From Acidobacteriota bacterium (GTDB taxonomy: Bacteria > Acidobacteriota > Terriglobia > Terriglobales > Acidobacteriaceae), in the NCBI GenBank assembly GCA_021801945.1, contig JAKABE010000006.1:1-26987 (forward strand): 26,987 nt of DNA, in the 5' to 3' direction. How positions within the stretch are numbered: position 1 is the stretch's first letter; every line of letters starts with the position of its first letter. The position numbers and the translations under genes are program-made. Under the pieces are notes generated by a model, which did not search any database, was not told the DNA's origin, and was given only the letters and a program-made list of their open reading frames with translations. Of the stretch, positions 1-9,706 are shown piece after piece.

Positions 1-1
1 G

Positions 2-700
2 GGCTGCGAGGTCGTCATTCCGCCCCACCAGTCCTGCTGTGGCGCGCTCATGGTTCACTCCGGCATTGAAGACTCGGCCGCCGATTCCGCCCGCAAGATG
101 ATTGCCCTCTTCGAGTCCGCCAACGTGGACGCCGTCGTCATCAACGCCGCCGGCTGCGGTTCCACCATGAAGGAGTACGGCCATCTCCTCCGCGACGATC
201 CCGCCTGGGCCGCCCGCGCCGCCGCCTTCTCCGCCAAGTGCAAGGACATCTCGGAAGTGCTCTGCGAACTCGAGCCCGCCGCGCCGCGTCATCCGCTCAA
301 GATGCGCGTTGCCTACCACGACGCCTGCCATCTCCAGCATGCGCAGGGTGTCCGCGCCGAGCCCCGCCGTCTGCTCAAATCCATCCCCGGCCTTGAAGTC
401 GCCGAGATTCCCGAGGCCTCGCTCTGCTGCGGCTCGGCCGGCGTCTACAACCTCCTCGAGCCCGATACCGCCAACGCCCTGGGCGACCGCAAGGTCGAAA
501 ATCTTCTCTCCACCCACGCCCAAGCCGTGCTCAGCGCCAATCCCGGCTGCCTGCTCCAGCTCATGAACGGCCTGCGCCGCCGCGGCCTCGACGCCATGCC
601 CACCTTCCACATGGTTGAGCTCCTCGACGCCTCGATCCGCGGTGCCTCCGCCGAGTCCCTCCTTGCGGGACACAAATCTCCCTCCAATGGCTCATACTGA
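2..700 (+). CDS. glcF: Glycolate oxidase iron-sulfur subunit (GlcF-like), 3' part
   Basis: The reading frame is open from base 2, so the gene starts outside the window and only about 232 C-terminal residues are present. Two cysteine-rich CCG domains are visible: the tail of the first (HQSCCGAL, followed by a GCGSTMKEYG segment) and the second (CHLQHAQ, then SLCCGSAGVYNL, then NPGCLLQL). This order and the ending are characteristic of GlcF, the Fe-S subunit that passes electrons from the flavin subunits GlcD/GlcE during oxidation of glycolate to glyoxylate at the membrane. The N-terminal 4Fe-4S ferredoxin part is not visible. Related LutA or heterodisulfide-reductase-type proteins share CCG domains, but the LQHAQ and NPGC segments favour GlcF. 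The next gene starts 5 nt after the stop, so the two are probably co-transcribed. Confidence 0.85.
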   Translation, partial: GCEVVIPPHQSCCGALMVHSGIEDSAADSARKMIALFESANVDAVVINAAGCGSTMKEYGHLLRDDPAWAARAAAFSAKCKDISEVLCELEPAAPRHPLKMRVAYHDACHLQHAQGVRAEPRRLLKSIPGLEVAEIPEASLCCGSAGVYNLLEPDTANALGDRKVENLLSTHAQAVLSANPGCLLQLMNGLRRRGLDAMPTFHMVELLDASIRGASAESLLAGHKSPSNGSY

Positions 701-705
701 TTGCC

Positions 706-1494
706 ATGATCTCTTCCGCGCGTGCAACCCAACTCCGTTCCGCGGGCGCGCTGCTCTTTGAAGCTCGCCGCGTCCCCGCTCCCATCGCCGATCTGCCCGC
801 CGATCTCCAGCCCACGTCACTTGAAGAGGCATACTTCGTCCAGGACGCCCTCGCTCCCATGCTCGATCCCGCTGCCGGCCTCGGCCCGCGCTCCTGGAAG
901 GTGGGCGCGCCCGCGCCGGACGCCACGCCCCTCTTCGCGCCCATGACTCCCGCCTGGATTCACGGCGACGGCTCTCTGCTCGCCGGCCAGCGTCACCACC
1001 TGCGCGGCCTGGAGGCTGAAATCTCCTTCCTCTTGGGCCGCGATCTGCCTCCGCGCGCCACTCCCTACACCCGCGCTGAGGTCATCTCTGCCATTGCCAG
1101 TTGCCATCCCGCCATCGAAGAACTGGAAACCGGCTTCGCCGATCTCTCCAAGGTCGCGCACTTCACCAAGCTCGCGGACGTGCAGATGCACGGCGGCTTC
1201 GTCCACGGCCCCGCTGTTCCCAACTGGCAGTCCATCGATTTCACCAGGGAGTCGGTCACGCTCGCCGTCGACGGCAAAGTGCTGGTTGAAAACACGGCCT
1301 CCAACCCCGCCGGAACCGACCTCCTCCGCCTCATCGTCTATCTCGCCAACGAGGGCGCGGCGCGCACCGGCGGCCTCCAACGCGGCAGTTGGATCACCAC
1401 AGGAAGCTGGACCGGCAACACCTTCGCCGCTGCCGGCTCCGTGGTCAACGTTCGCTTCTCCACCGCCGGACCGGTCTCCCTGCGCTTTGCATAG
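706..1494 (+). CDS. Fumarylacetoacetate hydrolase / 2-keto-4-pentenoate hydratase family protein
   Basis: This 262-residue protein has the length and layout of the hydratase branch (MhpD-like) of the FAH superfamily. Visible landmarks are RSWKVGAP near residue 62, GLEAEISFLLGRDLPP near 104, a central AIEELETGF segment, and the C-terminal GGLQRGSWITTGSWTG, equivalent to the 'L.aG..I.tGs.tG' turn of hydratases. Family members use a divalent metal bound by acidic residues to hydrate 2-hydroxypenta-2,4-dienoates or to decarboxylate related keto acids; the E-x-E pair (EAE) fits metal binding. The start lies 5 nt after the glcF stop, so it is probably translated from the same mRNA. The substrate cannot be told from sequence. 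No other aromatic catabolism gene is in view, so a role near glycolate or keto-acid metabolism is inferred only from position. Confidence 0.75.
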   Translation: MISSARATQLRSAGALLFEARRVPAPIADLPADLQPTSLEEAYFVQDALAPMLDPAAGLGPRSWKVGAPAPDATPLFAPMTPAWIHGDGSLLAGQRHHLRGLEAEISFLLGRDLPPRATPYTRAEVISAIASCHPAIEELETGFADLSKVAHFTKLADVQMHGGFVHGPAVPNWQSIDFTRESVTLAVDGKVLVENTASNPAGTDLLRLIVYLANEGAARTGGLQRGSWITTGSWTGNTFAAAGSVVNVRFSTAGPVSLRFA

Positions 1495-1526
1495 CAGACC
1501 CTCGCGATCACACGGCTTTTTGAGCA

Positions 1527-1561
1527 GGCACGCAACCCACTCCGCGGGTGGGTTGCATGCC
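1527..1561. terminator. Strong hairpin between convergent genes
   Basis: The perfect inverted repeat GCAACCCAC / GTGGGTTGC (1532-1540 and 1548-1556) has a 7-nt loop. It extends outward past one C/A mismatch with GGCA / TGCC, giving 13 pairs in 14 positions. It lies 33 nt after the hydratase stop and between two convergent genes, so it could end transcription from both sides or protect 3' ends. There is no T-tract after either arm, so it is not a classical intrinsic terminator, and it could be a member of a dispersed REP-like family. The rest of 1495-1712 shows nothing else. Confidence 0.6.
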
Positions 1562-1712
1562 CAATGCTGCAGCAGGGAGTTGCGGGCCTCACGGCATCCT
1601 CGAAGTGACTGGGGCGCTCGCCGCAGCAAATACGCCCGTCGTCAACTCGATCGGGAAACCGGGAAACGCCCTGCACGCTCAAGATCCGGGCCGCACCTCC
1701 CGACAGTTCACC

Positions 1713-2264
1713 TCAAAAGCGTGCATAACCGTGCATTTCCAGGTTGACCATCGTGGTCAAAGCCCAAAGGTCGAGTTGGATATCCGGCTGTATGTCCTTG
1801 GGGGCGATCTTGTTCGCCAGCACCCCTTGGCCGCATACGTGGAACTTGACTCCTGCATTCGTCAAGCTTCGAATCAAGCCGATGTTCGGATTGTCCACCC
1901 CGTGATGCCGGCTCTTGAACGTTTCGTTGTTCTCAACGATCGGAACAGCCGCCTGATGGATCACCACGACGATCTTGCGATGACTCAGCGGAACGCCGTA
2001 TTGAGCCAGGGTGTTTACAAACTTTGCCACGCCTTCCAATCCAGGATTGACAAGATTCGGCGCCGAAGCCGCCTTGGTAACGGAAAAGATCACTTTGTAG
2101 GTCAGGTTCGGATCGGGCAATTCTTTCGCGCCCGGCACATTGTTTGCCGCCGGGTAACCGGCAACGGGCAAGGCCTGCCCTTGTGTCAGGGCGGGAAGCA
2201 GCATCGCCGCCAAAATAGGCACGGCAGTCAATGTCATCCACGATTTCCAGATGCTCTTCTTCAT
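1713..2264 (-). CDS. Exported DsrE-like protein
   Basis: The start at 2264 is chosen because AAGGAG lies 10 nt upstream and the protein then begins with a typical signal peptide: MKKSIWKSW, a hydrophobic core around residues 11-26, and a probable cut near 30. The mature part (about 153 residues) has the DsrE/DsrF-like fold pattern: a YKVIFSVT strand, GLEGVAKFVNTLAQYGV helix, KIVVVIHQAAV strand, then GVKFHVCGQGV with a single cysteine at about residue 144. DsrE-family proteins handle sulfur at such a cysteine, but many exported members have no assigned role. No dsr or tus partner genes are nearby, so a sulfur-relay function is only a family-level inference. It is monocistronic, convergent with the hydratase gene and divergent from the GH54 gene. 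Confidence 0.7.
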   Translation of the reverse strand: MKKSIWKSWMTLTAVPILAAMLLPALTQGQALPVAGYPAANNVPGAKELPDPNLTYKVIFSVTKAASAPNLVNPGLEGVAKFVNTLAQYGVPLSHRKIVVVIHQAAVPIVENNETFKSRHHGVDNPNIGLIRSLTNAGVKFHVCGQGVLANKIAPKDIQPDIQLDLWALTTMVNLEMHGYARF

Positions 2265-2651
2265 GGCTTTTAGGCTCCTTTTCTCCTCAGCTGCTGCCTC
2301 TGAATTCTCGGCGCCGCTTGTTCGATCTTGCCATACCGAATTGTTTCCAGCGGTAGAAGATAGAAGTCTGTTGCGATCCCCGGTCCCCAACAGCGAGGGA
2401 CCGGACGGCGGCGCTCGGCCGCTTTCGACAGCACCCCACCGCCATCGGAACCGCCTTGCCGCTGGTCGAACTGCATCGTCAACGGCCTGGCGAACAAATC
2501 CGGAAACAACAAGCACTCCGTCGTGGTATTCTCGGTCACTTAAAGGCCATTTGTGCTGCGTAGTCTCCGTCTGGTCAACGCGCTTCTAGCACATCAGTCC
2601 TTCGTTTCAACACCTTCATGAATGATTCGGGGTAGAGGGTTGCTTCAAAAG
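2265..2651. other. Divergent intergenic region with hairpin
   Basis: These 387 nt separate the divergent DsrE-like and GH54 genes and should hold promoters for both, though no convincing -35/-10 pair was found. A perfect 8-bp inverted repeat, CCGGTCCC (2380-2387) and GGGACCGG (2397-2404), has a 9-nt loop and could be a transcript structure or an operator. Open frames here run opposite or out of phase to the neighbours and lack coding character. Confidence 0.4.
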
Positions 2652-5600
2652 ATGAAGATCGTGACGAATCGCGCGATGAATTTGCCAATTTCCGTAACGA
2701 TGGCGGTTGCAGCTCTGACGTTGACAGCTCCTGTGTTCGCCGCTCAACGCCGCCCTCAGGGGCCCTGTGACATTTATGCAAAGGCGGGCGACCCCTGCGT
2801 GGCCGCGCACAGCACGACGCGCGCGCTCTACGCTTCTTACAACGGGCCTCTCTACCAGGTGAAGCGAGAATCCGACGGCAAGACGCTCGATATCGGAGTG
2901 GTGCAGCCCTCGCGATCCGATGCCGGCGGCTACGCAGATGCGGCGGCGCAGGATGCCTTTTGCGCAAATACGATCTGCGTAATCCAGCGCATCTACGACC
3001 AGTCGGGAAGAGGCAACGACCTGATGCAGGCGGGTCCGGGCACATTCAAAGGCCCTGCGAAGGGCGGCTTTGACACGCTGCCCATCGCCAATATGGCGCC
3101 TATCACCATCAGCGGCCATAAGGCTTACGGCGTTTACATCATACCGGGCATGGGTTTCCGCGACAACAATGCGAGCGGCATCGCCATCGGCGATGAGCCC
3201 GAAGGCATTTACGACGTCGTTGACGGAACACATTACGACAGCGGTTGCTGCTTCGACTACGGCAATTCCTCAACCAATGGCCGCGCCGTCGGCACGGGCA
3301 CCATGGAGACCACTTACTTCGGCATCTCGACCGTGTGGGGCCGCGGCAGTGGGCCTGGACCGTGGATCATGTCCGACATGGAAGCCGGGCTGTTCTCCGG
3401 ACACGGAGCAAAAGAGAATGCGGCCGATCCGACGATCCATTCCTGGCGATTCGTCACTGCGGTCGTGGATGGCGGTGGAGGCGATCACTGGAACCTGCGG
3501 GGGGGCAACGCGCAGCGCGGTCCCCTCACAACCTTCTATAGCGGACCGCGGCCCGCGGCGAAAAAATACGGCGGCTATTTCCCTATGCGCAAGCAGGGAG
3601 GGATTCTGCTGGGCACCGGCGGGGACAACGGCAACGGATCTTCCGGCACATTCTATGAGGGGGTGATGACCCGCGGATTTCCGAGCGAGGCCACCACGGA
3701 TGCCGTTCAGGCGAATGTTGTTGCCGCTCGCTACGATGTGGAGCGGGTTGGGCTGTCACGCGTGACCACCTTCACACCGGGATCGACGCAGACGGTAACC
3801 GAGACCTTCACGAACACCACCGATGCGCCCGTGACCGGCGTGAAGTTGAGCATTGCCGGGCCGGACCGGCGATGGAAGGCCGCTGTATCGGGAACCAGCG
3901 AAACGGCGAAGGACTTCGCCGGTCCCATTGCTCCCGATGCAAGCGTGAGCGCGAGCTTCCAGTTCACCTCACCGGCGGCTACCGGCGCAGGGTTTCTGAC
4001 CGGAAAGGCAGAGTGGCGAGTCCCGGCCGGGGGCATGGAATCCGATGCAGCTTCGGAGCGCGTGCGAAACGTGCAGCCCGTCAAAATCAACGAGGTCCGC
4101 TTTGGCGGCAGCTCAAAATCGACCGACCAGTTCATCGAGCTTTATAACGCATCGACGAGAGCGGTAGATCTCTCCCGGTGGTCTCTGGTGAGCACGCAAA
4201 GCCAGTGGGCTCCGGTGACCCTGGCAACCATTCCCGAGGGAACCTCGCTGGCAGCCCACGGATTTTACCTCCTGGGGCTGTCGGATTCCGGGTTGGCTGC
4301 ACCCGTGAGCGCGGGTGCAAGGACTGTGTATGTGCGGAGCGCCGCGGGCTTCACTGTGGGACAGAAGATCGAAATCGATGGGGAGTCACGAAGGATCGCG
4401 GCCGTTGGCACTGAGGCCGCGCCCATGACCATGGTCTTTGCGCCGGTATCGACCGGCCCGTGGCTTACGATCCCCTCTGGAGCAACGAACTTACCCGTGG
4501 TAAGCACCGCGGGGTTTGTGGCCGGCCAGAAGATTGGTATCGACATCGGCGGCAAATACGAAATTGCCACCGTCACCGCGGTCGGGAAGGCAGCGACACA
4601 GACGACTTTGTCCGCAGCTGCATCGGCGGGCGCGACTCACATCACGCTCGCGGCAGATGCAAACATCTCTCCTGGAGATACTCTCACCATCAGTACCGGC
4701 GAACGCAAAGAAATTGTAAAGGTGGCGAGCGTCGGCGCTGGCGGAACCGATGGTACCGGAATTGAATTGAAGGATCCGCTGCGGCTCGATCATGCAGCGG
4801 GAGTTGTTATCTCCGATGTGGGCACGGGGATCAGCTTGTCGCCAGCCACGCGCTTCCCACACAGGAGCGGGGACGCGGTGCAGGCACTGGGATCCGGCAT
4901 CACGCTGGACCGTCCGCTTTCGCGTGGCCATGCATATGGCGCCCCTGTTCTGGATACAGAGGCAACCAAGGCCGGGTATCAGGGAGGTCCCGCTCCAAAC
5001 CAATGGTTTGGCAATGTGCTCTCGCCGAGCGCCGGCTCCATCGCGCTCATGGACGCGAATGGCTCGGCGGTTGTCGATGCGATGGTCTATGGATCGCAGC
5101 AGAGTAATTCCAGCGCCAACGGGACCATCACAAGTCCTGAGCTAGCCACCCTCGAAGGCGACCAAGCCGGAAGCGGCTGCATCGTTGCCGTGGCGCAACG
5201 GGTGGGACAAGCAGGCTTTAGCGCGGGACGATATCCCGATGGAGAGGATACCGACAGCAACTGCAGGGATTTCCATGTGCCCTCCTTCACGACCTTGGCG
5301 GTGGCTTCGGCTCCCGGCGCAAACAACCTTAAGGTGGCGAGCGTGGAAGGTTTCCGCGCAGGCCAGACAATATGGATCGATCCTGACGAAAACCTGGAGA
5401 GGGCAACCATCGCCATCGTTGGCACGCCTGGCGCAACCACGACCGATAGTGCGACCGCCGTGGGAGCCACGCTCATTCCGGTGACGCACCCGTTCATCTT
5501 CCGGCCCGGCCAGTCCATTGTGATCGGTGAAGGCGCCAAACAGGAGACGGAAGTGGTTGCAGCGGGAGCCACTCGAGGCGCCCCTGGGATCCCCGTCGAG

Positions 5601-5750
5601 TTGCCGTTGAAGTTCGCGCATGCCGCTGGTACACAGGTGGCTGGCAGCGGCATCACATTGACCTCTGCCCTCATGCGCCCGCACGCCGGCGGGGCGCAAA
5701 TCACGGATAGCCTCCCCACACCTGGAGCCCCCAACAGTTACGCACGATGA
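2652..5750 (+). CDS. Secreted GH54 alpha-L-arabinofuranosidase with split lamin-tail domain
   Basis: The start at 2652 gives a clean signal peptide (MKIVTNRAMNLPISV..., cut near residue 30 after VFAA) with a GAGGG motif 12 nt upstream; an in-frame ATG at 2622 would add ten residues. Residues about 36-365 match the GH54 catalytic domain of fungal AbfB: GPCDIY, CVAAHSTTRALY, YDQSGRGNDL, GTHYDSGCCFDYGN, WIMSDMEAGLFSG and GGDNGNGSSGTFYEGVM. By homology E244 is the nucleophile and D325 the acid/base. The enzyme should release terminal arabinose from plant arabinoxylan or arabinan outside the cytoplasm. A NEW3/CARDB-like beta domain (about 370-470) follows, then a lamin-tail domain beginning KINEVRFGG (about 476) that is interrupted by a repeat block (about 549-775), and a second repeat block (about 881-1013). 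The fungal arabinose-binding CBM42 is absent. At 1032 residues it is about twice the fungal length. Confidence 0.85.
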   Translation: MKIVTNRAMNLPISVTMAVAALTLTAPVFAAQRRPQGPCDIYAKAGDPCVAAHSTTRALYASYNGPLYQVKRESDGKTLDIGVVQPSRSDAGGYADAAAQDAFCANTICVIQRIYDQSGRGNDLMQAGPGTFKGPAKGGFDTLPIANMAPITISGHKAYGVYIIPGMGFRDNNASGIAIGDEPEGIYDVVDGTHYDSGCCFDYGNSSTNGRAVGTGTMETTYFGISTVWGRGSGPGPWIMSDMEAGLFSGHGAKENAADPTIHSWRFVTAVVDGGGGDHWNLRGGNAQRGPLTTFYSGPRPAAKKYGGYFPMRKQGGILLGTGGDNGNGSSGTFYEGVMTRGFPSEATTDAVQANVVAARYDVERVGLSRVTTFTPGSTQTVTETFTNTTDAPVTGVKLSIAGPDRRWKAAVSGTSETAKDFAGPIAPDASVSASFQFTSPAATGAGFLTGKAEWRVPAGGMESDAASERVRNVQPVKINEVRFGGSSKSTDQFIELYNASTRAVDLSRWSLVSTQSQWAPVTLATIPEGTSLAAHGFYLLGLSDSGLAAPVSAGARTVYVRSAAGFTVGQKIEIDGESRRIAAVGTEAAPMTMVFAPVSTGPWLTIPSGATNLPVVSTAGFVAGQKIGIDIGGKYEIATVTAVGKAATQTTLSAAASAGATHITLAADANISPGDTLTISTGERKEIVKVASVGAGGTDGTGIELKDPLRLDHAAGVVISDVGTGISLSPATRFPHRSGDAVQALGSGITLDRPLSRGHAYGAPVLDTEATKAGYQGGPAPNQWFGNVLSPSAGSIALMDANGSAVVDAMVYGSQQSNSSANGTITSPELATLEGDQAGSGCIVAVAQRVGQAGFSAGRYPDGEDTDSNCRDFHVPSFTTLAVASAPGANNLKVASVEGFRAGQTIWIDPDENLERATIAIVGTPGATTTDSATAVGATLIPVTHPFIFRPGQSIVIGEGAKQETEVVAAGATRGAPGIPVELPLKFAHAAGTQVAGSGITLTSALMRPHAGGAQITDSLPTPGAPNSYAR
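4297..4980 (+). repeat. Repeat modules inserted in the lamin-tail domain (protein-level)
   Basis: Within the GH54 protein, residues about 549-775 consist of degenerate repeats of one module: 'hydrophobic strand - GF.vGQkI.Id - E.atV..VG - t.l..a...GAT.i.v'. They are marked by GFTVGQKIEID, GFVAGQKIGID and ISPGDTLTI, and close with LDHAAGVVISDVGTGISL and ITLDRPLSRGHAYGAPV. The module separates the lamin-tail N-terminal strands (KINEVRF...YLLGLS) from its C-terminal strands (NQWFGNVLSPSAGSIALMD). The repeats are recognisable in protein but diverged in DNA. The function is unknown; a surface-binding or spacer role is inferred. Confidence 0.6.
5290..5695 (+). repeat. Second block of the same repeat module (protein-level)
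   Basis: Residues about 881-1013 of the GH54 protein repeat the first block's pattern: GFRAGQTIWIDP followed by ERATIAIVG, then GATLIPVTHPFIFRPGQSIVIGEG, QETEVVAAG, LKFAHAAGTQVAGSGITLTSAL and PHAGGAQITDS. The KFAHAAG and GSGITL segments align with LDHAAG and GSGITL in the first block. The copies are similar enough to show internal duplication but are not identical at DNA level. Confidence 0.6.
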
Positions 5751-6660
5751 GGAATCCGCCAATCATCAGGTAGAGACACTGATCACCGTGCGACACGGAA
5801 GACATTGCGGTGGATGCGGCACATCTCTGGATTCGATCGAAGATCGCCTCGGCACGCGGCCGTCAAACCCTCTTTTCCGCCTGCTCCTATCGCATCTCTC
5901 CCTCGGGTGTGTCCCCAAGCCTCGAACCTCAAGCTGCGACTTCTCCAGCAGATCGCAGCCCTCTGTGCCTCTTGCGAGGGAGATCCCTCTGAAGAAGAAA
6001 TGCCCTGTGCTCATTCCTTTCCAAGCCCACCCGCGCCAGCTTCCCCTGCAGGTAATTTCCCCCTGCCCTGCTATCTTGGTCTTGAGAACAGAAAGCGTGC
6101 CGCACTCGTTGGAGCATCTCTGCTGCTGTCGGACAGCGAATGCGGGTCGGGAAACCGGCGCTCCAGGTGCCTATCGCCGGCCGGGATTGGTTCGGCACTT
6201 TTGCACCGTCGGGAGAGAGGCTCTAACTTCAGGCCGCCCGTAAGCCGCTGTTTTCTCACCCGAAATTTCCGCCTGCCGACGCACAATCGCAGTCTCCACC
6301 TGCGAAATCGGACGGACTCCTGGCAAACTCTCAACCGGGAAAATGCACGCTTTATGGTGCAAAAGGCCGCGAAAAGGGCCGCAAGTTCTTTGCTGTCTAA
6401 TTTTTGCGAGTAACTATATGATTATTCAAATATTTACGCAGAGACGCCCTACGTAAGTGCTTGGAAAATTAAATACTTGCACCCATGAAATAGGGGGGGA
6501 GGGGCAGAGCGCCGCCTGTTTTCCTCCGGCCTGCCTCTCCGTGCGCGCTCGCTTCCTTCCTCGCTCGCGGGCTGGTTCGCTCTCGGATTGTGCGACACCC
6601 CCAGCCCCACGGCAAATATCCTGGGAACGGTATTCTCTCGAAGTGAAGAAGGAGTTTCCC
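5751..6660. other. Long intergenic region upstream of aceB
   Basis: No convincing gene is seen in these 910 nt. Open frames on both strands are rich in Arg, Ser and Pro and lack any family resemblance. The first two thirds are GC-rich. An AT-rich stretch at about 6395-6480 is the likeliest promoter zone for aceB; it contains TATGAT at 6417-6422, a good -10 match without a clear -35 at normal spacing. A small hairpin GAGGG-AGAT-CCCTC lies at 5976-5989. If transcription starts near 6430, the aceB leader would be roughly 230 nt, long enough for regulatory structure. Confidence 0.4.
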
Positions 6661-8289
<1,629 letters not shown>

Positions 8290-8366
8290 CGGAATTCGTG
8301 GCGCCGGAGTGAACCATCGCGACGCGCTGCTCCATCGCCGGTTCGGGTCAAAGGCTTCGATCTCCT

Positions 8367-8399
8367 GGCGGTGATTCGAAAGATCTCAGGATCACCGCC
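8367..8399. terminator. Inverted repeat downstream of aceB
   Basis: GGCGGTGAT (8367-8375) and ATCACCGCC (8391-8399) form a perfect 9-bp stem with a 15-nt loop, 77 nt after the aceB stop. There is no T-run behind it, so it is a possible factor-dependent 3' end or a regulatory palindrome rather than a proven terminator. Nothing else is seen in the 8290-8572 gap apart from the ribosome site for the next gene. Confidence 0.4.
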
Positions 8400-8572
8400 G
8401 CATCTGCCGATGGTCCGGTTTTTCCTGGCCAGGCGCCGCGCATGAGCGCTTGCGCCATGCAGACAAAATAATCGTGACCGGATTCCCTCGCTCCTGATAG
8501 CATTCTGCGGACCGTTCCCCAGCGGCCTCAAAGGTCGCCTGCGGTTTACCAAATGACCGGAAGGAGTTCACC

Positions 8573-9688
8573 ATGAATCGACGGTATCCAGTCGTGCGCC
8601 TCGCGCTGGTGCTCGCGGTAGCGCTAGCGGTTGCGTTCGCAGTTACAATGGTCCCGGCGCGGGCCCAGACCACTGAGGCAAATTTCGGCAGACGAAATCC
8701 CCACAGGGCGACCCAGGGGGGCCCCGTTCACTACCGCACCAGCTTCCCCCTGGCGGCGGCCGCCGGCTCCGACTCGCACGCCCTCACAGTCGCCCCTCCA
8801 GGTGCGGTCAACCACGGCGCTCTCAACCCCAAAACATGGAAGTACGGCTCCTCTTTCAATCCCCCGCCGAACGCGAAGATCTGGAATCCGGTGATGATCA
8901 AGATGATGAGAGGCGAGAAGGTGACCGGCGGGACCGTCTTCAGCAGCGACACGCCGCAAACCTATTGCGCCATGGCGAACGCCGGTTATGACTTCATCTG
9001 GACCGAGATGCAGCACTCTCCGCGCGATTGGGAAGAAGTGGCGCGGATGTGGGCCGAATGTCCCCACGCCAAAGCCGTGCCCGGCGTGCGCGTACCTTAC
9101 GCGCAGGAGCACGCAATCCAGCAGGCCGTGGATCTGGGGGCGCTGGTGATCGTGATACCCACGGTCCGGTCGTACCAGCAGGCCGTGGAGGCCAGGAACC
9201 TAGCCTTTTTCCCGCCCCTCGGCGACCGTAGCCTGGGCGGAGGCCAAGCCTTTAGTCCAGCCTTTTGGGGCAACGTTCCGGGCGGGTACCGCGACACCAT
9301 CAACCAGAACTTAGTCATGATCGATATGATTGAGACCCTGCCCGCCCTGATGCAGGCCAAACAGATTGCCTCCATTCCCGGCGTAGCGGCCCTCTTTGCC
9401 GCCGCTGGCGATCTGGGCAACCGCTCCGGCTACCGGCCTGGTGAACCGGATTACGAGCGGCTGATCAACGTCGTCCACGACGCGGCAATCTCTGAGCACA
9501 AACGGCTGTGCGGTCCCATCGCCTGGCTCAACCGGCCGGACTTCACCTGTTTCCAGGCCGGCACCGAAGACATGGCCATCATGCGGGGCGTCGCCGACGA
9601 ACTAGGGCCGCTGAAGGACACACAGCCCGTACCGTTAGTGGGGCCCTACTCGAAAAAGAACCAAGCGTTCCCCTATAAGGAACCGTAA
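8573..9688 (+). CDS. Exported HpcH/HpaI aldolase-family protein
   Basis: A strong ribosome site, GGAAGGAG, sits 6 nt before the ATG. Residues 1-31 form a clear signal peptide (charged MNRRYPVVR, an Ala/Val/Leu core, and ARA before the cut). After a linker of about 65 residues, residues 100-345 follow the HpcH/HpaI barrel. The positions equivalent to the HpaI active site appear kept: H148 (TEMQHSPRDW), R173 (PGVRVPY), E254 (MIDMIETLP, metal ligand) and D280 (AAGDLGNRSG, metal ligand). Cytoplasmic relatives cleave 4-hydroxy-2-oxo acids to pyruvate and an aldehyde with a divalent metal. An exported copy is unusual, and its substrate cannot be inferred. It is flanked by aceB on the left and converges with the dehydrogenase on the right, so it is probably monocistronic. 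Confidence 0.8.
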   Translation: MNRRYPVVRLALVLAVALAVAFAVTMVPARAQTTEANFGRRNPHRATQGGPVHYRTSFPLAAAAGSDSHALTVAPPGAVNHGALNPKTWKYGSSFNPPPNAKIWNPVMIKMMRGEKVTGGTVFSSDTPQTYCAMANAGYDFIWTEMQHSPRDWEEVARMWAECPHAKAVPGVRVPYAQEHAIQQAVDLGALVIVIPTVRSYQQAVEARNLAFFPPLGDRSLGGGQAFSPAFWGNVPGGYRDTINQNLVMIDMIETLPALMQAKQIASIPGVAALFAAAGDLGNRSGYRPGEPDYERLINVVHDAAISEHKRLCGPIAWLNRPDFTCFQAGTEDMAIMRGVADELGPLKDTQPVPLVGPYSKKNQAFPYKEP

Positions 9689-9706
9689 GCGCGGGCGTGC
9701 TGATCG

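Noticed and set aside
817..1629. 270-codon antisense frame over the hydratase gene
   Set aside because: Glu/Gly/Val-rich composition typical of antisense to GC-rich coding DNA, and the sense strand has clear family motifs.
2251..2589. Open frame in the divergent region before the GH54 gene
   Set aside because: Composition is non-coding and it overlaps the ribosome site and signal-peptide region of the DsrE-like gene on the other strand.
5805..6413. 202-codon plus-strand frame in the large gap
   Set aside because: Ser/Arg/Pro-rich, no domain, no ribosome site, and other frames are equally open.
6457..6660. Possible 68-residue N-terminal extension of malate synthase
   Set aside because: The frame is open, but the peptide is low-complexity, homologues begin near 6661, and AAGGAG lies 7 nt before the 6661 ATG.
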